Shown here piece by piece: positions 9,003 to 17,011 of a stretch of DNA of 64,000 nucleotides; position 1 is the first letter of the stretch, and the number at the start of each line of letters is the position of its first letter. Source of the DNA: Inquilinus limosus DSM 16000 (lineage in GTDB: Bacteria; Pseudomonadota; Alphaproteobacteria; DSM-16000; Inquilinaceae); assembly GCF_000423185.1 (NCBI RefSeq), contig NZ_AUHM01000006.1:1-64000 (forward strand), read 5' to 3'. Both the position numbers and the translations under genes were made by a program. The notes beneath the pieces are model-generated. The model did no database searches, was not told where the DNA came from, and saw only the letters and a program-made list of their open reading frames with translations.

Positions 9003-10169
9003 TTACTCCGTGGGGCAGGCCATCGTTCCGGCGGCGCCGGCGGCGGCAGGGTCGCGCCGGAAGCGATCGACCCGAAAGGGAGCGACGGGCAGGGAGGCAG
9101 TCCCGTCGAGCGCAAGCTCGGCCAGGATGCGGCCGACCACCGGACCGAGCTGGAACCCGTGCGCGGAAAAGCCGAAGGCGTGGAACGCCCCCGGCTCCGC
9201 GGCGCTGGGGCCGAGCACGGGCAGCCCGTCGGGGGTGAAGCCCTCGATGCCGGACCAGAAGCGCACGATCGAGGCCCGAGCCATGATCGGGAACAGCGCC
9301 GCCGCGTTTCCGGCGGCCCGGGACAGGGCGCGGACATCGATCGCCGTGGCGTTGCTGTCCAGGTCGACCGGGGCCCGATGCCCGCCGCCGATCAGCACGG
9401 TGCCGTTCTCGAACTGCTTGAAGGACAGGGCGCGCCCCGCCGCCCCGACCACCGGCCCGACGAAACGCGGCATCCGGGCCGTGACCATCATCATCGACCC
9501 GTTCGCCGCCAGCGGCACGGCATCGCCGAGCGCCGCCGCCAGCCGGCCGCCCCAGGCGCCGGCGCAGTTGAACAGCAGGGCCGCGTCGTGCGGTTCGCCT
9601 CCGGCGGTCACGCGCCAGCTGCCGCGATCCGGGCGGGTCACCGCCGTGACCGCGGCGCCCTCGACGATGCGCACGCCCTCGCGTTCGGCCGCGCGCCGGA
9701 ACGCGGTCGTGGTCCGGAACGGGTCGGCGAAGCCGTCATCGGCGACGTGCAGCCCGCCGAGGCAGTGCGGCGCGACCGCGGGCAGCAGCCGGCGCAGCTC
9801 CGGCCGGTCGATCACCGCCTCGCGATGGTTCAGTCCGAGCGCGTCGACGGCGCGGCTGCGCCGGCCCAGCCCTTCCATCTCCTCCACGGTCTCGGCGACG
9901 CGGACCTGGCCGCTGGGGCGGAAGCCGCAATCGTCGTCGACCAGCGCCTCCATCCGCCGCCACAGCGCCTTCGCCGCGACCGACAGCGGCAGCTCGGGCA
10001 GGGCCCGGCCCAGGGTGCGGACGCCGCCGGCATTCACCCCCGAGGCATGCCGGCCGACATAGTCCTTCTCGATCACGGTGACGCCGAGGCCGCGCCGGGC
10101 CAGATGCAGCGCGGTCGAGCAGCCCTGCAGGCCGCCGCCGATCACGATCGCGTCCGAGGTCGGCCGCAT
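9003..10169 (-). CDS. DAO-family FAD-dependent dehydrogenase, beta-type subunit of opine oxidase/HcnC-like complex
   Basis: 388 residues, DadA/DAO family. The FAD-binding start is at residues 5-30 (AIVIGGGLQGCSTALHLARR), followed by an acidic residue (VIEKD) closing the Rossmann fold. A C-terminal DAO signature (FWSGIEGFTPDGLPVLG, then AFGFSAHGFQLGP) is clear. The family oxidises D-amino acids, opines, glycine or hydroxyproline at a C-N bond. The gene lies one base after the 466-residue FAD/[2Fe-2S] subunit gene, which follows a small ferredoxin-like gene. That order is the one known for hcnABC and related to octopine/nopaline oxidase and D-hydroxyproline dehydrogenase complexes. The adjacent ABC importer favours a catabolic opine or amino-acid substrate over cyanide synthesis. 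Confidence 0.87.
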   Translation of the reverse strand: MRPTSDAIVIGGGLQGCSTALHLARRGLGVTVIEKDYVGRHASGVNAGGVRTLGRALPELPLSVAAKALWRRMEALVDDDCGFRPSGQVRVAETVEEMEGLGRRSRAVDALGLNHREAVIDRPELRRLLPAVAPHCLGGLHVADDGFADPFRTTTAFRRAAEREGVRIVEGAAVTAVTRPDRGSWRVTAGGEPHDAALLFNCAGAWGGRLAAALGDAVPLAANGSMMMVTARMPRFVGPVVGAAGRALSFKQFENGTVLIGGGHRAPVDLDSNATAIDVRALSRAAGNAAALFPIMARASIVRFWSGIEGFTPDGLPVLGPSAAEPGAFHAFGFSAHGFQLGPVVGRILAELALDGTASLPVAPFRVDRFRRDPAAAGAAGTMACPTE

Positions 10170-10170
10170 C

Positions 10171-11571
10171 TCATGCCTCCGCCGTCTCAGCCGCCCGCAG
10201 ACGTGCCAGCTGGTCGAGCGGCACCGGCCGGATCGGCGGCCGCACCCGGAAGCGCCCGACGGCCTCGACCGGCAGGCCGGATGCGGCGGCGGCCAGCTCG
10301 CTGACCGTGCCGGCGCAGATCCGGCCCTGGCACGGCCCCATGCCGCAGCGCAGAGCGCTCTTCAGCCGGTTCGCCTCCACCGCGCCGCGGCGGACCTCCC
10401 GCCGCACCATGCCGGCCGTGACCTCCTCGCAGCGGCAGACGATCACGGCGTCGTCGGCCGGGACCCGCAGCCCGAAGCGTGGCCGGTAGAGCCGCTCCAG
10501 GAACGGCCGGATCGCAGCCTCGCGCCGCAGCGACGCCTGCAGCGGCCGGGCCAACGCATCCCGGTGCCGCTCGGAGAGGAAGTCGAGAGACCAGGCCGCG
10601 GCCAGGGCCGCCAGCCGGCCGCGGTCCGCCGCCGCCCGCGCCCCGACGATACCGGCGGCGTCGCCGGCGATCAGCAGGCCGGGCACCGCGGACCGGCCCC
10701 AGGCATCTGTCTCCGCCGTCCAGCACAGCCGGTCGGCATCCCACAGCGGCGGGCAGCCGGCGGCCCACGCGAGCTGGAGATTGGGCACGACGCCCTGATG
10801 CAGGAACACCGTCGTCACGCCGTCGAGCGGCTGCCAGACGCCGCCGCGCCGGAACGCGACGCCGGCGACGCGGCCGCGGCCCACAATCCGCAGATCCTCG
10901 ACCCGGCGGAACACGGGCACGCCGGCGCGTCGGATCTCGGCCAGCAGGCCCAGGCCCTTGGCGAGGGTGCGGAGCGCTGATCCCCCCAGCGACAGCGATG
11001 CCAAAGCGCTGCGGCGATCGGCCGGATCGGTGGTGTCGAGGATCGCCCGGATGGTCAGGCCGGCGCGCAGATACTGCGCCGCCACCAGATACAGCAGCGG
11101 ACCGCAGCCGGCGAAGACGGCGCCGTCGACGGCCAGGGCGCTCGATTTCAGCAGCAGCTGGGCGGCGCCGGCGGTCATCACCCCGGGCAGCGTCCAGCCT
11201 GCGACCGGCATCGGGCGTTCCAGGGCGCCCGTCGCCAGGATCACCCGGTCGGCGGTGATCAGGCGGATCCCGTCGCCGTCGGAGAGGGCCAGCCGGAAGC
11301 CGGGCTCGATATGCCAGACGCCGGCTCCGGGCCGGTACTCGACCGCGCTGTCCCGGAGGGCCACGGCGAGGCCGGCCCCGGCGGCATAGTCCGGACCCAG
11401 GATCCGGGTGCCACGCAGCGGCGATCGTTCGACCGAGCGGTAGATCTGACCGCCCGGCCCGCCCTGTTCGTCCAGCAGCACCGTGTCCAGGCCGAGCGCA
11501 TCGGCCTGCACCGCGGCGGCCATGCCCGCGGGTCCGGCGCCGATCACGGCGAGTTGGTGGCGGACCGTCAT
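10171..11571 (-). CDS. FAD/NAD(P)-binding oxidoreductase with BFD-like [2Fe-2S] domain, alpha-type subunit
   Basis: 466 residues. GAGPAG at residues 12-17 marks FAD binding, VFAGCGPLLYLVAAQ near 150 a second nucleotide fold, and AGDAAGIVGARAAADRG near 300 the second FAD contact. C379, C381, C409 and C414 (VIVCRCEEV, then CGMGPCQGRIC) form a BFD-like [2Fe-2S] site. This is the layout of HcnB, OoxA/NoxA and the alpha subunit of D-hydroxyproline dehydrogenase, which passes electrons from substrate-derived FADH2. Its ATG overlaps the TGA of the upstream ferredoxin-like gene (ATGA), suggesting coupled translation of the complex subunits. Confidence 0.87.
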   Translation of the reverse strand: MTVRHQLAVIGAGPAGMAAAVQADALGLDTVLLDEQGGPGGQIYRSVERSPLRGTRILGPDYAAGAGLAVALRDSAVEYRPGAGVWHIEPGFRLALSDGDGIRLITADRVILATGALERPMPVAGWTLPGVMTAGAAQLLLKSSALAVDGAVFAGCGPLLYLVAAQYLRAGLTIRAILDTTDPADRRSALASLSLGGSALRTLAKGLGLLAEIRRAGVPVFRRVEDLRIVGRGRVAGVAFRRGGVWQPLDGVTTVFLHQGVVPNLQLAWAAGCPPLWDADRLCWTAETDAWGRSAVPGLLIAGDAAGIVGARAAADRGRLAALAAAWSLDFLSERHRDALARPLQASLRREAAIRPFLERLYRPRFGLRVPADDAVIVCRCEEVTAGMVRREVRRGAVEANRLKSALRCGMGPCQGRICAGTVSELAAAASGLPVEAVGRFRVRPPIRPVPLDQLARLRAAETAEA

Positions 11572-11861
11572 CGGCCGCCCGCCGAGGTGCGGATCCGCAT
11601 GCCCGGGCGGACCTCGGCCAGGCAGGCCTGCTGCCCGGGCCGGCCGTCGATCTCGACCAGGCAGTCGAAGCAGGCCCCCATCATGCAGTATGGGCCGCGC
11701 GGCAGGCCGCTGACCGCGGCGCGGTGCAGGGCCCGGCGACCGTGCAGCAGCAGGGCCGCCGCCACCGAGGCGCCGGCGGGAACCGCCAGCCGCCGGCCGT
11801 CGACCTCGATCTCCAGCGTGGCGGGCTCGCCCGCGGCGGCGATGCGCGAGAATGCGGCCAT
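11568..11861 (-). CDS. Small [2Fe-2S] ferredoxin-like subunit (HcnA/OoxX-like)
   Basis: 97 residues starting at ATG 11861, two bases after the permease stop. The cysteines C59, C64, C67 and C80 (PYCMMGACFDCLVEIDG, then QQAC) follow the C-x4-C-x2-C-x12-C pattern of plant-type [2Fe-2S] subunits of the Fer2_4 group. It would be the electron-transfer gamma subunit of the three-part dehydrogenase encoded by the next two genes. The longer open frame reaching to 12581 is a shadow of the permease gene and is not used. Substrate specificity cannot be read from this subunit. Confidence 0.87.
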   Translation of the reverse strand: MAAFSRIAAAGEPATLEIEVDGRRLAVPAGASVAAALLLHGRRALHRAAVSGLPRGPYCMMGACFDCLVEIDGRPGQQACLAEVRPGMRIRTSAGGR

Positions 11862-11863
11862 GG

Positions 11864-12658
11864 TCAGCCCCGCCCCGCCAGGATGCGGTCGAGGCCGTAG
11901 AGGCGTTCCAGCACGGCCATGGCGCCGAGCGCGCCGATGATCAGCAGGGTGGAGACGGAGGCGACCAGCGGCGTGATCGTCTCCTCGATCCGGAGATAGA
12001 GCCAGACCGGCAGGGTGGTGGTCGAGGGCGAGGCGATGAAGGCCGTCATGGTCAGCTCGTCGAAGCTGTGGATGAACGCCAGGATCCAGCCGCTGCTGAG
12101 GCCGGCGGTCAGCAGCGGCAGGGTCATCCGGCGGAACACGGTGAAGGGGCGGGCGCCGAGTGACGCGGCCGCCTGCTCGATCCGCCGGTCGAGGCCGGCG
12201 CAGGCGGCCATGGTCAGCCGCAGCGCGAAGGGCAGGACGACCACGGTGTGGGCCAGGATCAGGGCCGGCAGGCCGCCGGACAGGCCGAGCCCGGTGAAGA
12301 AGCGCAGGAAGGCGACGCCGAGCACGACATGCGGCACCAGGAGCGGCGACAGCAGCGCGGCGCTGACGGCGTCGCGGCCGGGGAAGTCGCGGCGGGCGAT
12401 CGCCAGCGCCGCCGGCAGGGCCAGGGCCGCGGCCAGGGTGGCCGAGGCCAGCGCCACCAGCAGGCTGAGCCGCAGGGCGCGCAGGAACTCCGGCTGCTCG
12501 AGCAGGGCGAGGTACCAGCGCAGGGAGGCGCCGTCGAAGGGCAGGGACAGGTAGGCCTTGTCGGTGAAGGAGACGAGGCAAACCATGGCCAACGGCGCCA
12601 GGATGAAGCCGATGAACAGCGCGTGGAAGGCGAGGGCGAAGGGGCCGTTGCGCCTCAT
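11864..12658 (-). CDS. ABC transporter permease, PotC-like
   Basis: 264 residues, six hydrophobic segments, with the binding-protein-dependent EAA loop (EQAAASLGARPFTVFRRM, then LPLLTAGL) near 145-175. It belongs to the polyamine/opine/iron-type permease family (PotC/YdcV). Its ATG overlaps the stop of the upstream permease gene (ATGA). It is the second membrane subunit of the importer encoded from 15694 down to this point and feeds the dehydrogenase subunits encoded immediately downstream. Confidence 0.88.
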   Translation of the reverse strand: MRRNGPFALAFHALFIGFILAPLAMVCLVSFTDKAYLSLPFDGASLRWYLALLEQPEFLRALRLSLLVALASATLAAALALPAALAIARRDFPGRDAVSAALLSPLLVPHVVLGVAFLRFFTGLGLSGGLPALILAHTVVVLPFALRLTMAACAGLDRRIEQAAASLGARPFTVFRRMTLPLLTAGLSSGWILAFIHSFDELTMTAFIASPSTTTLPVWLYLRIEETITPLVASVSTLLIIGALGAMAVLERLYGLDRILAGRG

Positions 12659-13530
12659 ACCGCCGCCTCCGGCCGCACCACCCTGCCGCTGCGGCGGCGG
12701 TCCATCAGCCGGCGGCAGAGCAGCAGGACGGCGATGTTGCCGGCCAGCAGCAGCATGGCGATGGCGGCGCCCAGCGGCCAGTTGAGCGTGTTCAGGAACT
12801 CGTCATAGGTGGCGGTCGCCGCCACCTTCAGCCGCCGGCCGCCGATGATCGCCGGGGTGGCGAAGGCGGTCGCCGCCAGCGAGAACACGATCACCGCCCC
12901 GCCCAGGATGCCCGGCAGCATATGCGGCAGCACCAGGCGCCGCAGGATGGTCAGCTCGCCGGCGCCGAGCGAGGCCCCGGCGCGCTCGATCTCGGGATTG
13001 AGGCGCTGCAGCGACGCCCAGGCCGCGACGACGATGAAGGGCACCAGCACATGCACCAGCGCCAGCACCACGGCGCCGGGGCTCTGCAGCAGCGAGACCG
13101 GCCCGCCGGCGAGGCCGAGCGCCTGCAGCGCCAGGCTGACCGGACCCCGGCCGCCCAGCAGCAGGGCCCAGCCGAGCGTGCGCACCACGACCGAGATCAG
13201 CAGCGGTCCCAGGATCACCAGCAGGAAGATGCCGCGCCAGGGCGGGGCCATGCGGGACAGCACCACCGCCTCGATCGAGCCCAGCACCACGCAGGCGGCG
13301 GTGACCACCGAGGCCAGGGCCAGGGTGCGCAGGAAGATCGCGTGGTAGTAGGGGTCGGACAGGATCTCGAGATAATTGCCGAGGCCCGTCGTCGCCTCGA
13401 TTCCGCTCTCCGGCCGGAAGCCGTGCAGGCTCAGCAGCAGGGTGGCGAGCAGCGGCGTCGCCAGCAGCAGCGCGGTGAACAGCAGCGGCGGGGCACAAAG
13501 GAGGTATGAGGTCCCGGCGGGGCTACGCAT
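12655..13530 (-). CDS. ABC transporter permease, PotB-like
   Basis: 291 residues from ATG 13530, which lies inside the last codons of the ATPase gene (8-base overlap). The start was chosen because the hydrophobic N-terminus (SYLLCAPPLLFTALLLATP) begins there; open frame further upstream is antisense-like shadow. Six membrane segments and an EAA loop (ERAGASLGAGELTILRRLVL) near 185-205 identify a PotB-type permease. It pairs with the PotC-like permease encoded next. Confidence 0.87.
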   Translation of the reverse strand: MRSPAGTSYLLCAPPLLFTALLLATPLLATLLLSLHGFRPESGIEATTGLGNYLEILSDPYYHAIFLRTLALASVVTAACVVLGSIEAVVLSRMAPPWRGIFLLVILGPLLISVVVRTLGWALLLGGRGPVSLALQALGLAGGPVSLLQSPGAVVLALVHVLVPFIVVAAWASLQRLNPEIERAGASLGAGELTILRRLVLPHMLPGILGGAVIVFSLAATAFATPAIIGGRRLKVAATATYDEFLNTLNWPLGAAIAMLLLAGNIAVLLLCRRLMDRRRSGRVVRPEAAV

Positions 13531-14593
13531 GACCGTCCTCCCGGCCGCCGACAACGCGCAGATCCTCGGTGTCCCAGGACAGGCGGATCGCCTCGCCCTC
13601 GCCGAAGGGCGCGCTGCCGCTCTGGCGGTGGACCAGCAGCGAGCCCAGGGCCGAGTCCACCTGGTAGACCCAGTGGCTGCCGAGAAAGGCCCGCGCCCGG
13701 ACGACGCCGGCCAGCCCGTCCCCGGCCTGTCCGCCGTCGATCCGGATCCGCTCCGGCCGCAGCGACAGCACCAGCCGGCCCGCCCCGGCATGGCCGTTCA
13801 GCGGCGGCGCCGGAATGCGGCGGCCGCCGACCTCCAGCTCGATCCCGGCCGGCGTCCGGATCGGCGTGCCGGCCAGGATGTTGCTCTTGCCGAGGAAAGA
13901 GGAGACGAAGCTCGAGCCCGGCTGTTCATAGACCTCGCGCGGCGTGCCGACCTGTTCGATCCGGCCGGCCCGCATCACCGCCACCCGGTCGCTCAGGGCC
14001 AGCGCCTCGGCCTGGTCGTGCGTCACCATGAGGGTGGTGGTGCCGACCTCGCGCTGGATCCGACGCAGCTCCAGCTGCATCTCCTCGCGCAGCTTGGCGT
14101 CGAGATTGGACAGCGGCTCGTCGAGCAGCAGCAGCGGCGGCTCGATCACCAGGGCGCGGGCCAGGGCGACGCGCTGCTGCTGGCCGCCGGAGAGCTGCGC
14201 CGGCATGCGCCGCGCCAGATCCTCCAGCCGCACCAGCGCCAGGGCCTGCGCCACGCGCCGCGCCCGCGCGTCACGCCGTACGCGCCGCATCTCCAGCCCG
14301 AAGGCGACGTTCTCGGCCACGGTCATGTGCGGGAACAGGGCATAGCTCTGGAACACCACGCCGAGGCCGCGGTCGCAGGCGCGGACCCGGCCGATGTCGC
14401 GGCCGCCGAGCCGGATGGCGCCGCCGGTCGGGTCGATGAAGCCGGCGATCATCTGCAGGGTGGTGCTCTTGCCGCAGCCGGACGGCCCCAGCAGCGAGAC
14501 GAACTCGTCGTCCCGCACGGTCAGCGACAGCCCGTCGACCGCGGCGACGGGGCCGAAGCGCTTCGACAGGTTTTCGAGGACGAGGTCGGGCAT
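13523..14593 (-). CDS. ABC transporter ATP-binding protein, PotA-like
   Basis: 356 residues. Walker A GPSGCGKST at 36-44, Q-loop FQSYALFPHM, signature LSGGQQQR near 133, Walker B LLLLDEP, H-loop VTHDQAEA, then a C-terminal TOBE-like regulatory domain of about 110 residues. This is the energy-coupling subunit of a polyamine/opine/iron-type importer with the two downstream permeases. The ATG at 14593 lies 45 bases after the binding-protein stop. Family assignment is firm; the substrate is inferred only from the neighbouring dehydrogenase. Confidence 0.9.
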   Translation of the reverse strand: MPDLVLENLSKRFGPVAAVDGLSLTVRDDEFVSLLGPSGCGKSTTLQMIAGFIDPTGGAIRLGGRDIGRVRACDRGLGVVFQSYALFPHMTVAENVAFGLEMRRVRRDARARRVAQALALVRLEDLARRMPAQLSGGQQQRVALARALVIEPPLLLLDEPLSNLDAKLREEMQLELRRIQREVGTTTLMVTHDQAEALALSDRVAVMRAGRIEQVGTPREVYEQPGSSFVSSFLGKSNILAGTPIRTPAGIELEVGGRRIPAPPLNGHAGAGRLVLSLRPERIRIDGGQAGDGLAGVVRARAFLGSHWVYQVDSALGSLLVHRQSGSAPFGEGEAIRLSWDTEDLRVVGGREDGHA

Positions 14594-14638
14594 CGATGGG
14601 CCTCCGCAGTCGGGGAGCGGTGTCGTCGGGCGGCGGGA

Positions 14639-15694
14639 TCAGCGCTCGATCTCGCGGGCCCAGCGGCGGGTCCAGTCCGGTCGCGCCGCATTGACCTCGG
14701 GCCAGTCGACCCGGACCAGCCGGTCGATCGCCTCGGGCCCGTAGACCACACGGGCGGCCACCGCCGGTGTCAGCGTCACCCGTCGGTTCGCCGGCCCCCA
14801 GCCGGCCTGCTCCGCCAGCAACGCCTGCACCTCGGGGCTGAGCAGGTAGAGGATCAGCTGCCGCGACAGCTCGGCGACATCGCTGCCGGCCACCGGGCAG
14901 GCCATGGACACCAGGGCGACGGCGCCCTCCTTCGGCATCGCGAAGGCGACCGGGAAGCCGGTGTCGGCCAGCGCCTGGGTGCGGCCGTTGCCCCACACCG
15001 CCAGCGCCGCCTCGCCGGTCTGGAACAGCTCGGAGATCTTGGCCGAGCTGGTCTCGAAGGACAGCACCCCCGGGGCCACCGCATCGCTCATGAAGCGGAA
15101 GCCGGGCTCGATGTTCCGGGCGTCACCGCCCCCGGTCCGGGCGAGGGCGAGCAGGGCGTGCAGGCCGTAGCTGTTGCTCAGCGACGGCACCAGCACCTGC
15201 CCCCTGAGCGCGGGATCGCCCAGCTCGGCCCAGGATTGCGGCGGCGGCCGGTTCAGCTTGCGGAAGGTCTCGGTGTTGTAGGCCAGCCCGGTGGCGACGA
15301 TGCCGATCCCGACGGCCCGCCCGGCACCGCCGGCGCCGGCCAGGGGATACAGCTCCTCCAGCACCGGCGCCGTCGGCAGCGGATCGCACAGGCCGAGGCC
15401 GATCGCCTGCTGCATCGGCCCGTCATCGAGCAGCGCGACATCCACCTCCGGACGGGCCCGCTGCGCCTGCAGCCGGGCCAGATTCGCGGCCGAAGTGCCG
15501 GCGACATAGTCGACGCGCACGCCATGGGCCTGCTCGAAGGGCGGCAGGATCCGCTCGCGGAACACCGCCTCCGACGACCCGCCATAACCGGCGAACACCA
15601 ACGTGGGCTGCGCCCGGGCCGGCGTGGCCGCAGCGGCCAGGCCCAGGACCACCCCGACCGCCGGCAGCATGCCGGACCGTCCTCCCATGTTCAT
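14639..15694 (-). CDS. ABC transporter substrate-binding protein, PotD-like
   Basis: About 351 residues from ATG 15694; 15688 and an N-terminally longer start at 15745 are also open. The chosen start gives a clean signal peptide (SGMLPAVGVVLGLAAAATP, cleavage near PARAQ) and has a GGGAG stretch some 15 bases upstream, so the start is not certain. The mature part is a type 2 periplasmic fold of the spermidine/putrescine and opine group (LVFAGYGGSSEAVFRERILP, then LAVWGNGRTQAL). First gene of the operon, divergent from the LysR gene across a 125-base spacer. Confidence 0.83.
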   Translation of the reverse strand: MNMGGRSGMLPAVGVVLGLAAAATPARAQPTLVFAGYGGSSEAVFRERILPPFEQAHGVRVDYVAGTSAANLARLQAQRARPEVDVALLDDGPMQQAIGLGLCDPLPTAPVLEELYPLAGAGGAGRAVGIGIVATGLAYNTETFRKLNRPPPQSWAELGDPALRGQVLVPSLSNSYGLHALLALARTGGGDARNIEPGFRFMSDAVAPGVLSFETSSAKISELFQTGEAALAVWGNGRTQALADTGFPVAFAMPKEGAVALVSMACPVAGSDVAELSRQLILYLLSPEVQALLAEQAGWGPANRRVTLTPAVAARVVYGPEAIDRLVRVDWPEVNAARPDWTRRWAREIER

Positions 15695-15793
15695 CAGCGA
15701 CACGGTGTTGCTCCCGTTGTCACAGAATTGACACATGAGCCGCACTATGAGAAGTCGAGGCTATGCTGTCTAATTCCATGATTTCGCGTAAGC

Positions 15794-15808
15794 ATGCCTG
15801 GTTGGCAT
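15794..15808. promoter_or_regulatory. Candidate LysR operator (T-N11-A box)
   Basis: ATGCC-TGGTT-GGCAT, a perfect 5-base inverted repeat containing TGCC-N5-GGCA, fits the T-N11-A rule of LysR-type regulators. It lies 11 bases upstream of the LysR start in the divergent spacer to the binding-protein gene, the usual place for autoregulation and activation of the divergent operon. Function is inferred from motif and position. Confidence 0.55.
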
Positions 15809-15819
15809 AGGGCGGCGTC

Positions 15820-16743
15820 ATGAACGTCCGCCAGCTCGAGGCGTTCCGCGCCGTGATGATGGTCGGCACCGCGACCGCGGCGGCGGAGCTGCTGCGGCTG
15901 TCCCAGCCGACGGTCAGCAAGCTGATCGCCCAGTTCGAGCGGGGCAGCGGGCTGCAGCTGTTCGAGCGGGTGAAGGGCCGGCTGGTGCCACGGCCTGAGG
16001 CGGTCGCCCTGTTCCAGCATGTCGACAAGCTGTTCGCGGCGATGGAGGAGGTCGGGCGCAACGCCCGCCAGCTGGCCAATGTCCAGACCGGGCATCTGCG
16101 GCTGGTGGCCTTCGCCGCCCTGGCGCTCGACTTCCTGCCGCGTGCCATCGCCTCGTTCCTCGCCACCCGGCGCGAGGTGACGGTGACGCTGAACGTCCGC
16201 GCCTCCAGCTACGTCGCCGAATGGGTGGCCGGCCAGCAGGCGGATCTCGGCTTCGTGTCCGGGGCGCCGGCGGGATCGGGCGTGGTGATGGAGCCGTTCG
16301 AGCCGACGGACAGCGTCTGCGTGCTGCCCCTGAACCACCCGCTGGCGGGCCGGGAGGAGATCCGGGCCGCCGACCTGGAGGGGGAGCGGTTCATCTCGCT
16401 GGGCCGCGACACCGCGCTGCGCCACCGCATCGACGGTGCGTTCGAGACCGCGGGGGTCGCACGCCGGGTGGTGATCGAGACCGGCTATTCCGCAACGGCC
16501 TGCGCCCTGGTGGCCAGCGGCGCCGGGGTGACGATCGCCGACCCGATCTCGGCGCTCGACCGGTTCGACCGCGGCGACGTGGTGCTGCGCCGTTTCTCGC
16601 CGCGCACGCCCTTCATCATGCAGGCGGTGTTCCCCGCCGCCACGGCCCGCTCGCTGCTGGTCACCGAATTCCTGCTGCACCTGGCCCGGCAGAAGCGCGA
16701 CGCCGATCGCCGGGTCGAGATCGCTCTGTCCCGGCGGATCTAG
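15820..16743 (+). CDS. LysR family transcriptional regulator
   Basis: 307 residues. N-terminal helix-turn-helix at about 1-60 (RQLEAFRAVMMVGTATAAAE, then LLRLSQPTVSKLIAQFE) and a C-terminal periplasmic-binding-like sensor domain. It is divergent from the transporter/dehydrogenase operon and is its likely activator, responding to the imported compound much as OccR/NocR do for opines (known family behaviour, inferred here). Its TAG stop at 16741-16743 is the first triplet of the inverted-repeat element that follows. Confidence 0.88.
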   Translation: MNVRQLEAFRAVMMVGTATAAAELLRLSQPTVSKLIAQFERGSGLQLFERVKGRLVPRPEAVALFQHVDKLFAAMEEVGRNARQLANVQTGHLRLVAFAALALDFLPRAIASFLATRREVTVTLNVRASSYVAEWVAGQQADLGFVSGAPAGSGVVMEPFEPTDSVCVLPLNHPLAGREEIRAADLEGERFISLGRDTALRHRIDGAFETAGVARRVVIETGYSATACALVASGAGVTIADPISALDRFDRGDVVLRRFSPRTPFIMQAVFPAATARSLLVTEFLLHLARQKRDADRRVEIALSRRI

Positions 16744-17011
16744 CCCGCATTTCTCACACTCCCTGTGCCCTGGGCCGACGCCCCATGCCGCCAGGGCAGG
16801 AGCCGCGCGCAGCGCGATGTGGGCGCATCGGGCAAGCGCGGCGACGCACCCTGGCGGCATGAGGCGTCGGCCCAGAGGGTCGCCTTGCGGCGGCCGCCTG
16901 CGGGGGCGGGCCGCTCAACCGTATGTCTCTATACGCTTTTCGCGTCCCGCCCCCGCATCCGACTCGCCGCAAGGTGACGCAGGGCGTAGGGAGTGTGAGA
17001 AATGCGGGCTA
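16741..17011. repeat. 271-bp MITE-like element: 32-bp terminal inverted repeats enclosing two nested hairpins
   Basis: The ends 16741-16772 and 16980-17011 are inverted copies matching at 30 of 32 positions, the outer 24 identical (TAGCCCGCATTTCTCACACT and on). Inside, 16771-16797 pairs with 16848-16874 (25 of 27), and about 16879-16912 pairs with 16945-16978. The second loop carries a small GTAT-N6-ATAC hairpin at 16921-16934. No ORF of its own is credible. The left end supplies the TAG stop of the LysR gene and the right end, on the other strand, the TAG stop of the MFS gene. Likely a non-autonomous mobile unit acting now as a bidirectional terminator; the mobility and terminator roles are inference. 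A flanking target duplication is not obvious. Confidence 0.75.

Noticed and set aside
13376..15781. 801-codon open frame on the plus strand
   Set aside because: It is antisense to the ATPase and binding-protein genes, low in complexity and Arg/Gln/His-rich, as expected from the complementary frame of high-GC genes.
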